Part shown: positions 40,001-53,080 of the stretch, in pieces | Layout of the letters: each line of letters starts with the position of its first letter | Numbering within the stretch: the first letter of the stretch is position 1 | Assembly: GCF_018691265.1 (NCBI RefSeq) | Contig: NW_024881313.1 | Span: forward strand, 18,407,518 to 18,471,517 | Source of the DNA: Tyto alba | Taxonomy: Eukaryota; Chordata; Aves; Strigiformes; Tytonidae | Length of the DNA stretch: 64,000 nt | Direction: 5' to 3' | Position numbers and translations under genes: made by a program | The notes under the pieces: generated by a model | Database searches by the model: none | Seen by the model: only the letters and a program-made list of their open reading frames with translations | Told to the model about the DNA's origin: nothing

Positions 40001-43000
40001 AAAAGGATTTAATTAGTCAGAGAGCAAATCAAGCATAATCCCATTATATGAATTTATTTTTATTATCTTCCTTGGACAAAAGAGTTTTAGAAAGTAAAGA
40101 AAGATACTTTTAACCGTATTACTTAATAACATATATGTTTTAAATAAATATTCCTTAATCAGAAGAGCTTTTCTTTCAGCATGGATCTCTTCTGTGATGT
40201 CTACGATGTCTTGTAAAACTGCCCTGAACAGACAGTTTCACAGTTAAATGGAGATATACATGTCAAAAAGAATGAGTCAGGTTATTATCAGTGTGGGACA
40301 GCAAAGGATATTCAAAACATACTAACAGTGTTGAAATGGCAATGTTATTATGGAGAGTTAATCAAGGGCAAGTTTGTGAAAATAACTTCCTAAAGCACAT
40401 TGTGACATACATAAATTGTAACTTTTCATTCTACGAGCTGAAAGCTGCTTACCAGATTTCTTCTTCCAACCCCAAATCACCTCTAATCTGCATCAGCATG
40501 GGAAGTTTTACTACAGAAGGATGGGGTTTTTTGTTTTACTTTTGTTCATTTTCTAAAAAGCTAAAAGCCACTGAAAATGGAAGTTGAAAAATTCCTTCCT
40601 GAATATTGGTAGAGACTACTCTCCTCCTCCCCTTCCCCAAACACACATGGGTTTAAAAATTCATAGTATTTAAGTTAATATTACAATTTTGTTTTTGGAG
40701 TTGCTAGGCAACATCAAAAAATAAACATCCCTGCTCTGAGCTCATACCTTCGTTATTCTTCCACTCTTACAGAATTTGTTACACAAGTCTTTCAGGGCTA
40801 AATCCTGCTACTGTTTTAGCAGCAACACCATTATTTGGCATGCTGTAAGAGAAACACTTACAGCCTCATACCTTGAAGATTTTTGCAAGGAAGTCTAACG
40901 GTTCAATTTATTTCTAGTGTCCAAGCAGCTTTGTCATTTTTTCCATCTCTACTCATTTTTCCCCTTAAATCACCTGTCAAGTGTTTAACAAAAGAACATG
41001 CCGGTTTTCATTATTTAATAATTTTAATTATGTCTGGGCAGAAGGCAGGGCACATTTTCCAGAGAACTGCTTTGCTGTGGTCCCCTCAGCATTTCCTTCC
41101 ATGATGCCAGAACAGAAGAAACTTATTAAAGAAAATGACTGCATATGTAATTACTGGTTAGTAATTATTTCAAAAAGGGAAAACTTAGTTATGCTTACTG
41201 GACCAACATCCCTAGTTACTGGTGTACATGAAAGGTAACACCTTTAATATTCACTTTATCACATTATTAATCACAGTCAGTTACTGAAAAAAATATTAGA
41301 ACAAGTAATAAATAAAAGCACAAGGCAATCCAAAACACTGCATGCCTTTTCCTTCATTCAGCCTCACATCACGCTTATGTTCAGTTTCTATTTTCAAGCT
41401 GAAAGTGGAAGCAGACGCACACTGGGATTTGACCTACCATCCCAAGGCCATAAAGGAATCCCAGGTCCTCCTCAGTCTCTTCCAACCCCACCCAGACACT
41501 TCAGACTCCTGCTCTATGCACTCCTGCCTGTTTTTCCACCAATCTCCAAGTCCTCTCCAACTCAAGCAGCTGCATAAGCACAGTAGTCTTTCCTCCACTT
41601 CTGAAATTTTGATGTCCACCTCTTCCCACCTTCTACTGAATGCCTTCTGTAGGTGGAGCTACAGGGCCACCTACATGAAACAACATACAGTCCATTATAA
41701 AAACCTGTTCCCCAAAGCCAAACCATTTATTTAGTTTTATTTCCTCAACTACATAATAGTAGATTATTTGCATATATCACTACACTTTGGCACCAACCTG
41801 ATTCCTTCAACGTCCTCTTAAGCTCCATCATCATGTCTGCTTTGCCATGAATGCACCTCAGATGGTATATGAGGTGGGGAGAGGATCAAACAATGCATTC
41901 ACATCACTTTCACATGTGTAAGCCACAACATCCACTTTAGAAACAACATACATATTCATAAACAAGCACAGTTTGTGATCCACTACACCTCTCCAGAGGG
42001 ATAATGATAGCGAGAACATACCTCAGTGAGCTACACTGTGAAGCATCAGAGGAAGAGCTTCTTTTCCTTTCAATGCTGAGGTCTGTCTACTACTCTGCAA
42101 TTATATCTGCACCTATTATGTAGACATTGCACATGGTAAAAAGCTGGGTTTGGTAGCTGCCATTTCTATGGCAACACACAAAATACTGAATTCTTTGGGA
42201 GCATTTAGTTAAAAATCCGTATTCCTCAGTGTATTTATTCTTTAAGAATAATTTAACCTTCACAGCTGAGATAAAAAAGGAAGTCCAAATCAAATTGTCA
42301 AGGAACTTGCAGACTACAGAAATAGTGTAACTATGAACTTTATGGAGGCTTGGTTTTCTTGCAATTTGCAATCTCCATATTACCAGTGACTGTGATCTAG
42401 AACCAGACGTTCTGGATCTGATTATGTTAAATTCAAACTTTTAGGGGCAGGGAATGCATTTTCCTGAACATGTCCATTTCTCATGCATAGAAAACACAAT
42501 AAAACCAATGGAGAAGTGCATGAAGTCCCAGGCCATGTGTGCAGCTGCATGTAGTCCAAATGTTGGCCATCTATCCAAGTTCAGAGGCATGTACTCATAC
42601 TCAGTATCAAATCAAGCAACAGATGCAAATGTTTTTGCTAAATGATTATTTTCTGCCTGTCATGTAGTGTATGAGAGTGGTGGCAGTTAGAAGTTAACAA
42701 AATTCACAACAAAAGGGAATATGTTTTATTTTTAACCCATGAAAATATAAATCAATCTTTTCTTTGGGTGGATTATTGCTGCTACTACATGGGAAGCTTA
42801 AACCAGAGACTTTTACAAATCATCTTATTTACAAATAATGTGAAATGAACTAGACAGGTAGATGTACAGTAATCTGCTTACATTTTCTGCCTGACAGTAG
42901 CTAGCCATCTCTCCCTATAAACACAATGAACAAAAAACAAGCACCATTTCACCTCCATTAAATACAGCAAAACCACACTGAAGTCAAGTTTAAGTAGGCA

Positions 43001-44018
43001 CCGACACTGTTTGTATGTAAGTATATCCTCACGACTTCTGAGCACAGAAAACATTATCTTCATTTTGCTGAGGAAAGAACATCAGGAAATTCTGACTCTA
43101 CAAAAATCAATGGAAATTTTAGCACTGAAGGCAGGAGGAAATCACCCAGCAAAAGTAACTACCAGAATTTCAAATGTATTTAGAAATCTATTATGGCATT
43201 AAATGCAGTCAGAAAGCACTGACCAAGCGCATCAGAGTACATAAAGTATGGTGCTTTATAAAGCTATAAAAAGAGTTCCCCAAGACACTCTTCTCCATAT
43301 TCTGCCATCATTTTACATTAATACATAGTTGAAATTTCAGGCACTGGGAATCATCCTCCTCTGCAAAGCCGACAGCAATTTAAAGACAACAAGGTCATAT
43401 CAAAGATGTACAAGTGTTCAGGAAGGAGCAAGAACAGAGAAGCAGTACTCTGAACTTCATTTACACATAGTGCACAAGAAATAACACATTTGAAGGAGAA
43501 GGACCAAAAGGGTGGAGGTTTAACCCCTTCAGTCCAGGGTCCTTTGCCACACAATGTTGAAAACAGTGTTGAAAATATTTTCCTGTAATTTGGTGGGATT
43601 AATAAACTAGCAGATGCATTGATATTGTCACTGAAGAATAAATTCCATTTCTGTATTATATACTCCATAATGTGTGGTAATACTTTCAAGTCCTTCATAC
43701 ACCTCTAGACGTGGATCTAGAGGTCTAGGTACAACATGCCTGCATACCACATGGGATGAAACTGAGGACTTAAAATGGAGAATGCTGGTCTTACAGTTTT
43801 GCTCACCGAATCCAATGAAAAACAGACACTTTAACATAAAGCATAAGCCATTTAAATAGGGACTGAGGAGAATACAGCTGAGCAAGTGCTGTGTTATTCA
43901 GTCCAGCTGGTAGGAGCAGGAAATGATACAGGAGGTACAAAGTTTCATTTCTGCTGGGATCTGTAGTATTCATTTCTGACTGAAGAGGACAAGGCTAGAA
44001 AGAAGTCTTGGACAGAAA

Positions 44019-44182
44019 GTTGGTGTCCAAGAATAGAGAGATTAATTATATTGCTGTAAATCCTACTGACATCAAGGCAAATACATAGGGAGGAATATTA
44101 TGAAAATTGGTGTCCAAGAATAGAGAGATTAATTATACTGTTGTAAATCCTACAGACATCAAGGCAAATATATAGGGAGGAA
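44019..44182. repeat. tandem duplication, 77-base copies at 87-base spacing
   Basis: The segment starting TTGGTGTCCAAGAATAGAGA at about 44019-44095 is repeated at 44106-44182 with about four substitutions. Ten unrelated bases lie between the copies. It looks like a fairly recent local duplication in the large FAM171A1 intron. Confidence 0.92.
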
Positions 44183-47100
44183 GTCATGATCCCAACCATC
44201 TGTTTACAGATAAAGAAAAAAGGTTTTTCAGCCCCTTCAAATTTTGAGAAAAACAAGACAGAGCTTGGGGGGGAAAAAAAAAAAAAGCCAACCCAGAAAA
44301 CCTCACTGAGCAATCCCAATTATAAAAATGTGAATCTGTATCTCTATGTTCAAACCTTTAAGTGTGTAGTATGAAATAAAACCACTCTCCCACAGTACTG
44401 TGAAATGCAAGAGATAATGGTATATCAACAGCACAGAATGATTAAGTTGCGTTTTAGGGTATAAATCCCCATAACATCAGCACATCTGTGCTTATGATTA
44501 CCAACACTAAGAAATGCTGCAGAGAAAGGTAGTGGAGTGCATCTCCAACACAAGAACAAGGTTGGACGTATTCATTTACCCTAAAACTTCTCCAGGGCAT
44601 AGGTAATTGCTCTTCATTTTATTAATTATTCAAAAAGGTATTACTGCTTTAATTCGCTTGCTGTGCACGCAAGGCAGTAAGTTTGTTTTGTAATGAAAAA
44701 TCTCATTTGGAACGGTATAAAATAGATGCAGCAGATTGTCTTATTTTGATGTCAGCCTGCTTTTTCTGGCTGTGTGTTTCATCAGTGTCAATGGAGCCAC
44801 CCTCAGCCTTAAGTAGACTATGCTGCTTCTCCCCCTTCTCTCCCCAGTTCTCTCTCAAGGACAGAAATTGTGGTCATGAAAATACAGATTGTTTGTGGTA
44901 AATATCTTAAAAAGCCATTAATTATTTTTGGCTGCCATAATATGCAAATATGCCTAATTTCTGTAGAAATTATGAAAATCTCTGTACTTCCAATCAGATG
45001 CCACAGGGTTTATATTAGTCCACCATGAGCTCAGCAACTTGTATGAGATTCTAAGGATTTAAACATATTTGTAGCATTTCTGTCCCTTCTGTACTCCATC
45101 CTCTAAAAGTGAAAAGTATTTCTGCTTTCTAGAGCAGAAATTATACTTCATGCAGTAATGATGACAACCACATGGATTCTAAACAAAAACAATGGCTTGC
45201 ATGAACAAGTGCCTACTGTACTGCTAATAGGCTAGAGAGAAGTGCTGCATTATTGCCTGGCAATACAGTCATAGTTTTCCATCTCTGGCATTTACTCAAT
45301 TTTCAGATACAAGTGTGAAAATTTAAGCCACTGAAAATCTATTAAGGAGAGACCGCAACATAACTAGCACTGAAAAAAGCAGCTCATGAAATGAAAGGCA
45401 AAATCAGAATAATGAGGTTAGAGGTCCTATCCTGGCAAGACACAGACCCGGCAGTGCAAATGGGTTACAACAACTTATTTGCCACTTAAGGATTTCTCCA
45501 GCATGGAGCCATCCCAGTCATCATCCATCCTCCTCCCTCCGCAGTTCAAGAACAACAGGGATGGGGAATGACAGAGTACCACCATGTTCATGCTACATAT
45601 GGCTAGTTTGATAGCCCTTAGGGCACTAATGTAGCCCACACAAGATAGAGTGGTTGTTCTACTTATTAAATTAGGCTACTCTAATTTAAATTGGTTGGGA
45701 TGTGGCCAAAGTTCTGCTAGAACTGGCAAGCTGCAGTCAGGGCTTAAATGCATCTTTGTTCAATATCTTTGGTTGCATGGAAAGATGCTTACTTCAGCTG
45801 AAGTGGGAGTGGGAGCCTAAACATAACACCTTCAATACCTTCCTCTCCATGGCTTTGTGAAGCTAAGTGGCCTGACAAAGACACATTTTGTTTAGTGGTC
45901 CTCATGCCTTCCACTCCTAATAACACAAGTGCTCCAGCAGTTTATCATAAAGAAAACAAGGCTGGACTTGTCTGAAGATTGGGAGCCTCAAGCCTGGAAC
46001 ATTAATTAACTAACCCAAATTGATCTATACTAATATATACTGCATGCAACAGGGTAATTAGCTCTTTATATACAAAAGTAAAAACCATATTCCATACTAA
46101 GAGAGAGCTTTTGTGGCTCCACTGCAGGGGCATGGATATTTGGCAGTAAGTGAGAAAGCTCCATAACCAATTTGCAAACAGTGAGTAACTAGCAGTGAGG
46201 TGGGCTGCAGCTATGACACAGACGACAGGAAGGATTGGGGATGGACTGCTTCTTGTGGAGAAAGTAAACATGAGTCAGTCTCTCCCATCTTTTTTTGAAC
46301 CACGAAAAACAAAACAGTTTCTTGAATCACAAATCAAAATCAGTCTCAGGAAGAATGTAGTGAAACTTACTGCCAGGGCACCACAAGAAAAGTGCCACTT
46401 CCACAGTTAAGGGAAACCCTGAATCCATTTATTGCACTCTTTTTCTAATACTCAATTTTATATCATGTTCAAATTTATTCTTCATTAAATCCTACTGCTT
46501 TACTCTTTAATACAGCCAACTTCTGACAAAAAGATTTATAGGCATGCTGTTTGAAAACACATCACCTTTTTCAGCAAACAGAGGCAGGAAGGAAGCAAAA
46601 ATGTTATTTCCCCCTTCACCACTCTCTCCCTTCCTCCAACATGCTGGTTTCATGCTCATTGCTCTACTTCTGGATGTGATCATTATCTGGCTCAAAACAT
46701 GCCTTGCAGGGACAAAACTTCACCAATTGTCTGTACAGATCCACATTTCTGGATCCTTTTTCTTCCTCTCTTCCTCACACCTTTTCTTCTCTACCTTTCT
46801 CACCTTCAGTTCTGCTTTTTTCACTTCTTTTTCTTAACAACCAACTGGTACATTCAGAAGGCACAGTGCAATAACTGAAGGGGAATCACTAGGACAAGAC
46901 TTACATACCCCTTAATCCTTTACACTTTGAAGGTGTAAAGGCCAGCATATTATACCAGCTAGCAATGAAAAAAAAAAAACAACACAACAAAACCAGAGAG
47001 CCTAAACCACATATTTCTGGAAAAAATCCTGTTCACAATAGGAAATATTACCCTGCAATATAAAAATCTGAGTACATTTTACAGCACATATTGATTAGTC

Positions 47101-47209
47101 ATTCTGTCCTTCGAAAATATTCCAACAATTTTGCCTGCTCCTTTTTCTTCCTTTTTTTTTTTTTTTAAATCATTTACGTGTACTTTCCTTCTTGATAGTA
47201 TTAGTCAAT

Positions 47210-47352
47210 CTCAAAGTGATTTACAAAAGAAGTCAGTATTATGTTTCCTATCTGACAGGCAGGAAACTGAGCTAGAGACAAGAGACAGACCAAAGGTCAG
47301 ATAGCTGGCTGCTGGCAAAGATAAGGCTAGTTTCCATTTCTCCAGACTTCCA
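47210..47352 (-). mobile_element. MIR SINE relic
   Basis: Plus-strand CTCAAAGTGATTTACAAAAG, then CAGGCAGGAAACTGAGCTAG, CCAAAGGTCAGATAGCTGGC, follows the reverse complement of the MIR core and tail (the GGAAACTGAGGC and AAGGTCACACAGC segments). Ancestral amniote repeat in a FAM171A1 intron. Confidence 0.72.
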
Positions 47353-47681
47353 ATACAATGCCATAGTGAATATGTCTCTCTGCTTCTCAGTCTGTGGGTG
47401 AAATCAAGTTTTCTCAAGATAGTTTTTACATAAAATATTTAATATTTGCAAAATGTTATATTTACAAAAAAATGTGTGGCACACAATGCTACTCAATTAT
47501 ATTTGCATATATACTATATGTTACTTGATCAATAAAACTCAAGTCTTCTCTCCTTTTAGACAGAAAACAGATTTCTGTACAGTCCAGTGAAAACTTTACT
47601 ATATGAACATGATAAATGCAGTAAGACATTAGTTTCAGACAAATGAAGCCATCTAGGGAATTATAATGAGATGTTACCTAC

Positions 47682-47858
47682 CAAATTTTTGGTCAAACCT
47701 CCACGCTGGAACGTGTGCATTGTGCTTCAAGTTGCTGTTTGTTGGCAGAGGCACTGTTACATAGATGGGGCCATTCACGGGGATTGGAGTCCCATCGCTG
47801 TTGAGGAGATGAACACTGACTGCAGTGACAGGGGTGAGGTCATACCTAGTGCTGTTTC
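47682..47858 (-). CDS. FAM171A1: FAM171A1 extracellular exon
   Basis: A 177-bp exon (59 codons) with a CTTGGTAG acceptor and a GTAGGTAAC donor. It encodes [18 protein letters not shown], then G-P-I-Y-V-T-V-P-L, then [13 protein letters not shown]. The initial N-S-T is an N-glycosylation sequon. The beta-rich P-I-Y-V-T-V-P and W-R-F-D-Q-K motifs are characteristic of FAM171 ectodomains. A 13.7-kb intron separates it from the next exon; the phases on both sides fit without any missing exon. Confidence 0.96.
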
Positions 47859-50800
47859 CTACCAAGAGAATGAATTAACATTGTGACTACAGAATTTCCC
47901 ATAATTTAAGATACACCCATGTGGTTCAACACGGCAGTACTGCACCAACCTATTTCTCGATAGGTAGCAGTAATCCTCCCTGCCTTACAAAATTCACAAA
48001 AAGAAAGACGTATATGCTTCTGTATTTTTCACTTAATTTTGGGAAATTTTGAAGACAAGAAAACTACAGTGAAAAAATCTCCTGCATATACTTTTTAATC
48101 TTAATGAATCTTAAAAAAAATATGTACAAGTACCACAGCCATGATCACAGCAAAAAAAAAATGCAATCTCACAAGCCTTTAGTATAGTCTCACATGCCCA
48201 TATTATAACAAACACCCAAACATGCAATGACACTGCAAGGATGATCGGTCGTATGTTCAAGAATGCCAGGATGTATTTCCTTTGGCCTCTCACTGAAATA
48301 AACCATGTTAAATGGATAATTAGAATACACTGTTATCTTCTTATCTATGTAAGATAATAATTATTCTGAACGTTTAAACTGCATGCCAATGAATGTTACT
48401 TCATAACAACATGATTTAAAAAAGCATTATAACCCTTCAACCATTTAACCAAATGAATCAGTGCCAGGGAAAAATATCACAGATATATATATATGTATTC
48501 AGGGGAAAAAGGTTTAAAACCAAGGAGATCTGGCAATAGTGGTAGTAGTTTAATTTGAAAGAGATGGAGGTTCCAGTTTTGCAAGGGGCTTGAGCCACCC
48601 AGGTTCACACTGTTGCTGGGAGCAGCAGCCCCGCCGCCTGCTTTGTGCTGGCTCCAGGGCTTGTGCAGCTGCTCTCCCCACCGTGGGGCTAATCTGAGAG
48701 AAGCAGCAGGGGTGCCTGGTGGGCAGAGACTGGGATGCTGCCCTTCCTACTACCCTGCTGCCTTGTATCTGCATAAACTGCCTGTAAAAGCAGATTCAGA
48801 CCCAACAGTGGTACGGCACCTGAAACACTAAGGCACACAAGGGGTCTTCCAGAATATGAAGTATCTCAGCAACAGTGTTCATTAGGATAAGTACTAATAT
48901 GGGAATGGTGGGAAAATATTAGCCTTTATGATTTCTCTTAACAGTGAGTAAGTCTCAAGGAATGGCCTTTATAAAATTCGATGTCTCTGAGTAACAGCTC
49001 ACCAAAGTGAAGACTTCACCAGGAAAGCGTGGGGCAGAGAAGAAGTGGCAAAGGGAAGGTAAAAAAGAGACAAAACTCAGAATTTTAAGTTGTTTGGATT
49101 TTGCAATAGGTTCCAAACCAAAGACCTAGAAAATAACCAGAAGTAACTTTGCATGTGACTTATATACTATAGCATCTACTCGGATGCATATTTTCCCCAG
49201 ATTTCAAGGCGAGTGTTGCTGTTGCACAGCTGACGGGCAAGGGGCATACACGCCGCTTTGATCTACCATGAACAGAGGGGCAGAAGCGTATCTTCCAGAG
49301 GGATTAGAGTGCTGGGAAAACAGGCACTCTGAAGATGGCCATATAAGAAAGCAACAGAGCTAACTGAGACAAAAAACAGAAAATAAGGTTTGGAAACTCA
49401 GCTAGGGTGTAGAGGAAGGTTGCCAGCCTATCCAAGCATTTGTATATTATAGGCTCCAATGGTGCACAATATCATCCCCTTACAGCCTTAGAATATAAAC
49501 CAGAGAGACAGAGGAGGAAATTGGTGGGGAAAAAAGTTGTTCCTTTATTCCCGATTGTTCAATCCACTCCCTCTGCCATGCACTTGTAACTTCTGTCAGA
49601 TTGATGCTTGTCCCCACGTCACTGGACTTGGGCCACTACTTTTCTGTTTCTCAGGCTGGTGTCAGAGAAATAAATTCCTGTTGCTAAGTATCATAACCTC
49701 ACCATGTTCTGGTATATACAAATTCCTCACGACAAAAGGTGTAACTTCAGATTTTAGAAACATTTCGATTAATATCTAAGATTAAATAATGTTTTATATT
49801 TTACTTATTTTTAGATATTTGAAGTGTTGATTTTTTTTTTCATTACTGTCTTGATAAAGCGTATCTGCCTAATATCTGTAAAAATGAGGTTTTAGCCCCA
49901 GAAAAATAAGCATTCTGATGGTGAAACACTGTTTGCATCTTTTTTATTTAAGATGCACTGATATTCTGCTCAGTACTGGGCTGAACAAGTTATATTAGAA
50001 GATAAAGAAATTCCTGAAATCCACTGACCTCTAGCAAGAATAAATGATCCTTCAGTTTGCTACCTTGCACAGTATGTAAATGCTCATTAAAAAGATATAT
50101 TTTTACCTTTTCTGTTGTGAATGTAAATTAATATCAATGATTATGAATCTCTCACATGCTATAAAACTGATAAGCACACACACAGATTAAATGGGAATGG
50201 ACTTCAATAAATGACAGCTTTCATTTATTTCTTGTCATTTTTGACATCTGGTGACCTGTAAAGAGCTCTAAAAATAATCAGAGGAAAATCCACTGTGACT
50301 TAGACTTGACTCTTTATAAACAAACAAACAGCCTACAAAACCAGCAGGAGTAACGGTTATTAGCCAGCTTGGCCCATTACCGCAGATGATTGAAAGTTTT
50401 TTTTGGTTTGGTTAAAAGGACAAGATTTTGTGAAACCATCCGACTGCTCTCCAATTGGTGATTAATACAAACAATAAGCTAACACTATACAGGCTTGTCA
50501 ATACTTGCAGCTAAATTCTTTGAATTTTTATGCTTGGAACATGCTGATTCATGCAATGAATTTTCACTGCTCCATGTTACTACTTCAATACATGGCTGAG
50601 ATTTTGTGAAAACTGTTGAACTCATAGAGAATAGGTTTTAGTTAAAACAACTGTAAAGTCACTCTTGATTAATACTAGCCAGAGAACTGAGCTGATTGAA
50701 ACAAATGGGAGGACCTCTCCAAAACCCTACAGACATGTAAATAAACTGTGAAACAACAGAGGAGTAATTCAGGGGGAAGAGAGGTAGGAGAAAGTGGAGA

Positions 50801-51865
50801 AGAGGCAGTGTTCAGGAACACTGAAAAATTTCCCATGTAAATTAATGTTAAGTTTTTTTAGAATTCTCAAATTTGTACATATTTTTATTTTTCTCTGGAG
50901 AACAGAAATATGAAAAAATCCCCAGGAGGTGGTGATCTCATTTTTTATTCCTTTAGAATTTTTTCAGGTTAAATCCTCACCGAGTTGCTTGGAGATGAAG
51001 AAAAGGAAGTCAATCCAAGTTTAGGATTTTAAAGTTTCATGTTTCAACAGCAGGAGAAACTTCTAAAAATAGAGGATATTCCACCTAAACTATAGTGCAC
51101 ATACAAATATACTGTATATATTGTATAATACATTGTATATATACAGATACATTGTATTTGTAGTCTGTATTATATTATACTGAATATTACAGTATTCAGA
51201 AAACAAGGCTCTTCTCAGCCTCTTAAACCCCATTTCTTTGCTAGTCATTTTGGTCTTTTGTGACATACTTTTACTTGAAGGCTAATAAAAGTCAAACCCA
51301 GGGCCTCCATGCTCAAGTAGAAAATTTCCTGTCATGCAAGCATACAGAAGACTAAAAAATCAACAGTGCATTCATCTGTTTTGTAGGAGGTCAGGAGATA
51401 AAACAGGAGAAAGATGATGTCCTGGCTGCACAGTTCCCATGAGAAGTGATCATCTGAAATCTTGGCAAGACCTGTTTTCACTAAATAAATGCAAGGGTGG
51501 AAAGTTGAGTTGCAGAGTCCTAAGAAAAGATTTGGGAGAGAAGAATCCCACACACATTGTCAACAGTTTGTTCAGTGGGTTTAGAGATAAAAAGAAAGGA
51601 GGTGAGGAAGTAGACAGATGAGTAAGATCAAGTGCATTCCTTCATTTTAAAAAAGATAAAGAGATACTTGATCATGTCTGAGTATAAAGAGTCAGAGCAA
51701 ACTGAAGGTTGAAGATGAAAATAGGGAAATGACAGAGATATAGAATGAGATAGGATGAGATGGAGCAGACAGAAGGATTGGAGTAATGTAGCAGACACGT
51801 TTCCAATTGTAATAGAAAAGGAGATATTCAGATTTGTACAAAGGGAAGGGGAAGTTTATTTTGCC

Positions 51866-51883
51866 TTTTTTTTTTTTTTTTTT
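51866..51883 (+). repeat. T18 homopolymer
   Basis: Run of 18 T in a FAM171A1 intron, about 100 bases from the CR1 fragment. Confidence 0.85.
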
Positions 51884-51984
51884 AAGGGAAAAGCTAGCAA
51901 GATCTGTACACACAGTTTACACACATGACTTAGCATTCAAAGTCACCTAGATCAACACATCACAAGCAAATGCATCCTGAGAAA

Positions 51985-52325
51985 CAGCACAGAGGGACCT
52001 CAAGGAGTTATTTAGCTTGCTTCAAAGCAGGCTTAGCTATGCCTATGCCACCCTCACAGGTGATTATCTAACTCTGTTCAACACCCTCAAGCAACTGATT
52101 CCACAGTTTGAACTACCCTTACCATAAAAAGGTTTTCCTAATCACTAGTCTGAATCTCTCTTGCTGCACTGCAAGTCTACTTCTCGCTTTCTAACCCAAT
52201 ACGTATACAAAGAAAACATTATTCTCTTTTTCACACCAGCATTTTAAGAATTTGAAGGCTTCTATGCCAAATTCTTCTATTTTTTTCTAGCCTACACAAC
52301 ACCAATTATTTCAAGCAAGACTAAA
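51985..52325 (-). mobile_element. CR1 LINE 3' fragment
   Basis: Read on the plus strand, GAGGGACCTCAAGGAGTTAT, then CTCTGTTCAACACCCTCAAG, GATTCCACAGTTTGAACTAC, AAGGTTTTCCTAATCACTAG and CTTGCTGCACTGCAAGTCTA follow the order of the reverse complement of the CR1 3' region. The copy is diverged. It lies in the same orientation as FAM171A1, inside an intron. Confidence 0.72.
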
Positions 52326-52921
52326 TGAAAAGTAGAAGAGTAACAGGCAGTTGAAGTCATAAAAATGTATTACAGCTTCGAATTTAACAAAGGTTTTGTT
52401 TCTACTATGAAATTTCTTTGCTTTCCCTCTGATGCTAGATGAATTTGCACATTTTTGGCTGAAGCTGGATTCAAAAGTATTAACAAAGCCATTGAAACAA
52501 CCCTTAGCTGAAACAAGAGTATTAAATTCTTGATATATAGCCATTTTATTTATTTTTAGAAAAAAATTGGACAAGAATTCTACTGCATCCTCAAGTTAAA
52601 TTCTGTTTTGTCTCTTCATGTTAATCTCCCTTCTTGTATGTGCATGTATGACACATTTAGCTCTAAACTACTAGTGTAAAAAACTTTTCTGATCTCACAA
52701 AGCCAAGAAATCTTCATCTTTGCTATTCAGTGGTCCCATTTAAGGGATAGCAGACCTTGTTCTCTTGCTTATTGGAGCAGCATTTTGGTAGGGCAGTTGA
52801 ACCCATCACATCACCCAAATTTTAAAGAATTTGCTAGAATGGGGAATGTAAAAAATTACATGGTCAAAAGTTGATCCCTGGACCAATATGAAATCAGAGC
52901 AAAACTGAAGTAGTGGGTTAC

Positions 52922-53080
52922 CTGTTCCATTTCCATCTAATCCCTGCAAATAAGGAAAACTGTCCACTTCCCAGGGTGAACTGGCTGCAGTCAGATATGC
53001 TGTCAAATCACTGTAGCTAGTGTTCTCTGGTAATTTCACAGATCTTCTCTGAAAGTGAACTTGTGGTTGAGTACGTGCAC
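52922..53080 (-). CDS. FAM171A1: FAM171A1 extracellular exon
   Basis: A 159-bp exon (53 codons) with a TTTTTTTAG acceptor and a GTAACCC donor. It encodes [12 protein letters not shown], then [17 protein letters not shown], then [12 protein letters not shown]. Two N-glycosylation sequons are visible, N-T-S and N-G-T. The V-H-F-Q-R-R and N-T-S-Y-S-D-L-T motifs are typical of FAM171A1. The open frame extends past both splice sites by chance, which makes the region look longer than the exon. Confidence 0.96.

Larger units (their letters stand above)
34013..47681 (-). other. FAM171A1: FAM171A1 large internal intron
   Basis: A 13.7-kb intron. It contains a 20-bp palindrome at 35872-35891, possible conserved non-coding segments near 36.5-36.7 and 44.6-44.95 kb, an 87-bp-period duplication at 44019-44182, a hairpin at 46917-46941 and a MIR relic at about 47210-47352. 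Scattered frames of 60-130 codons (for example 41342-41734 plus, 37030-37368 plus, 34813-35109 minus) show no family signature. Since the flanking exons join in phase and match known FAM171A1, no constitutive exon is expected here. Confidence 0.85.
47859..52921 (-). other. FAM171A1: FAM171A1 intron
   Basis: A 5.1-kb intron with a GC-richer island-like patch at about 48570-48780, AT-rich sequence around 51.1 kb, a T18 run at 51866-51883 and a CR1 fragment at about 51985-52325. No gene is visible. Confidence 0.88.

Noticed and set aside
41342..41734. 130-codon plus-strand frame
   Set aside because: Low-complexity Ser/Pro/Leu-rich translation of a C-rich intronic patch, with overlapping frames on both strands and no homology.
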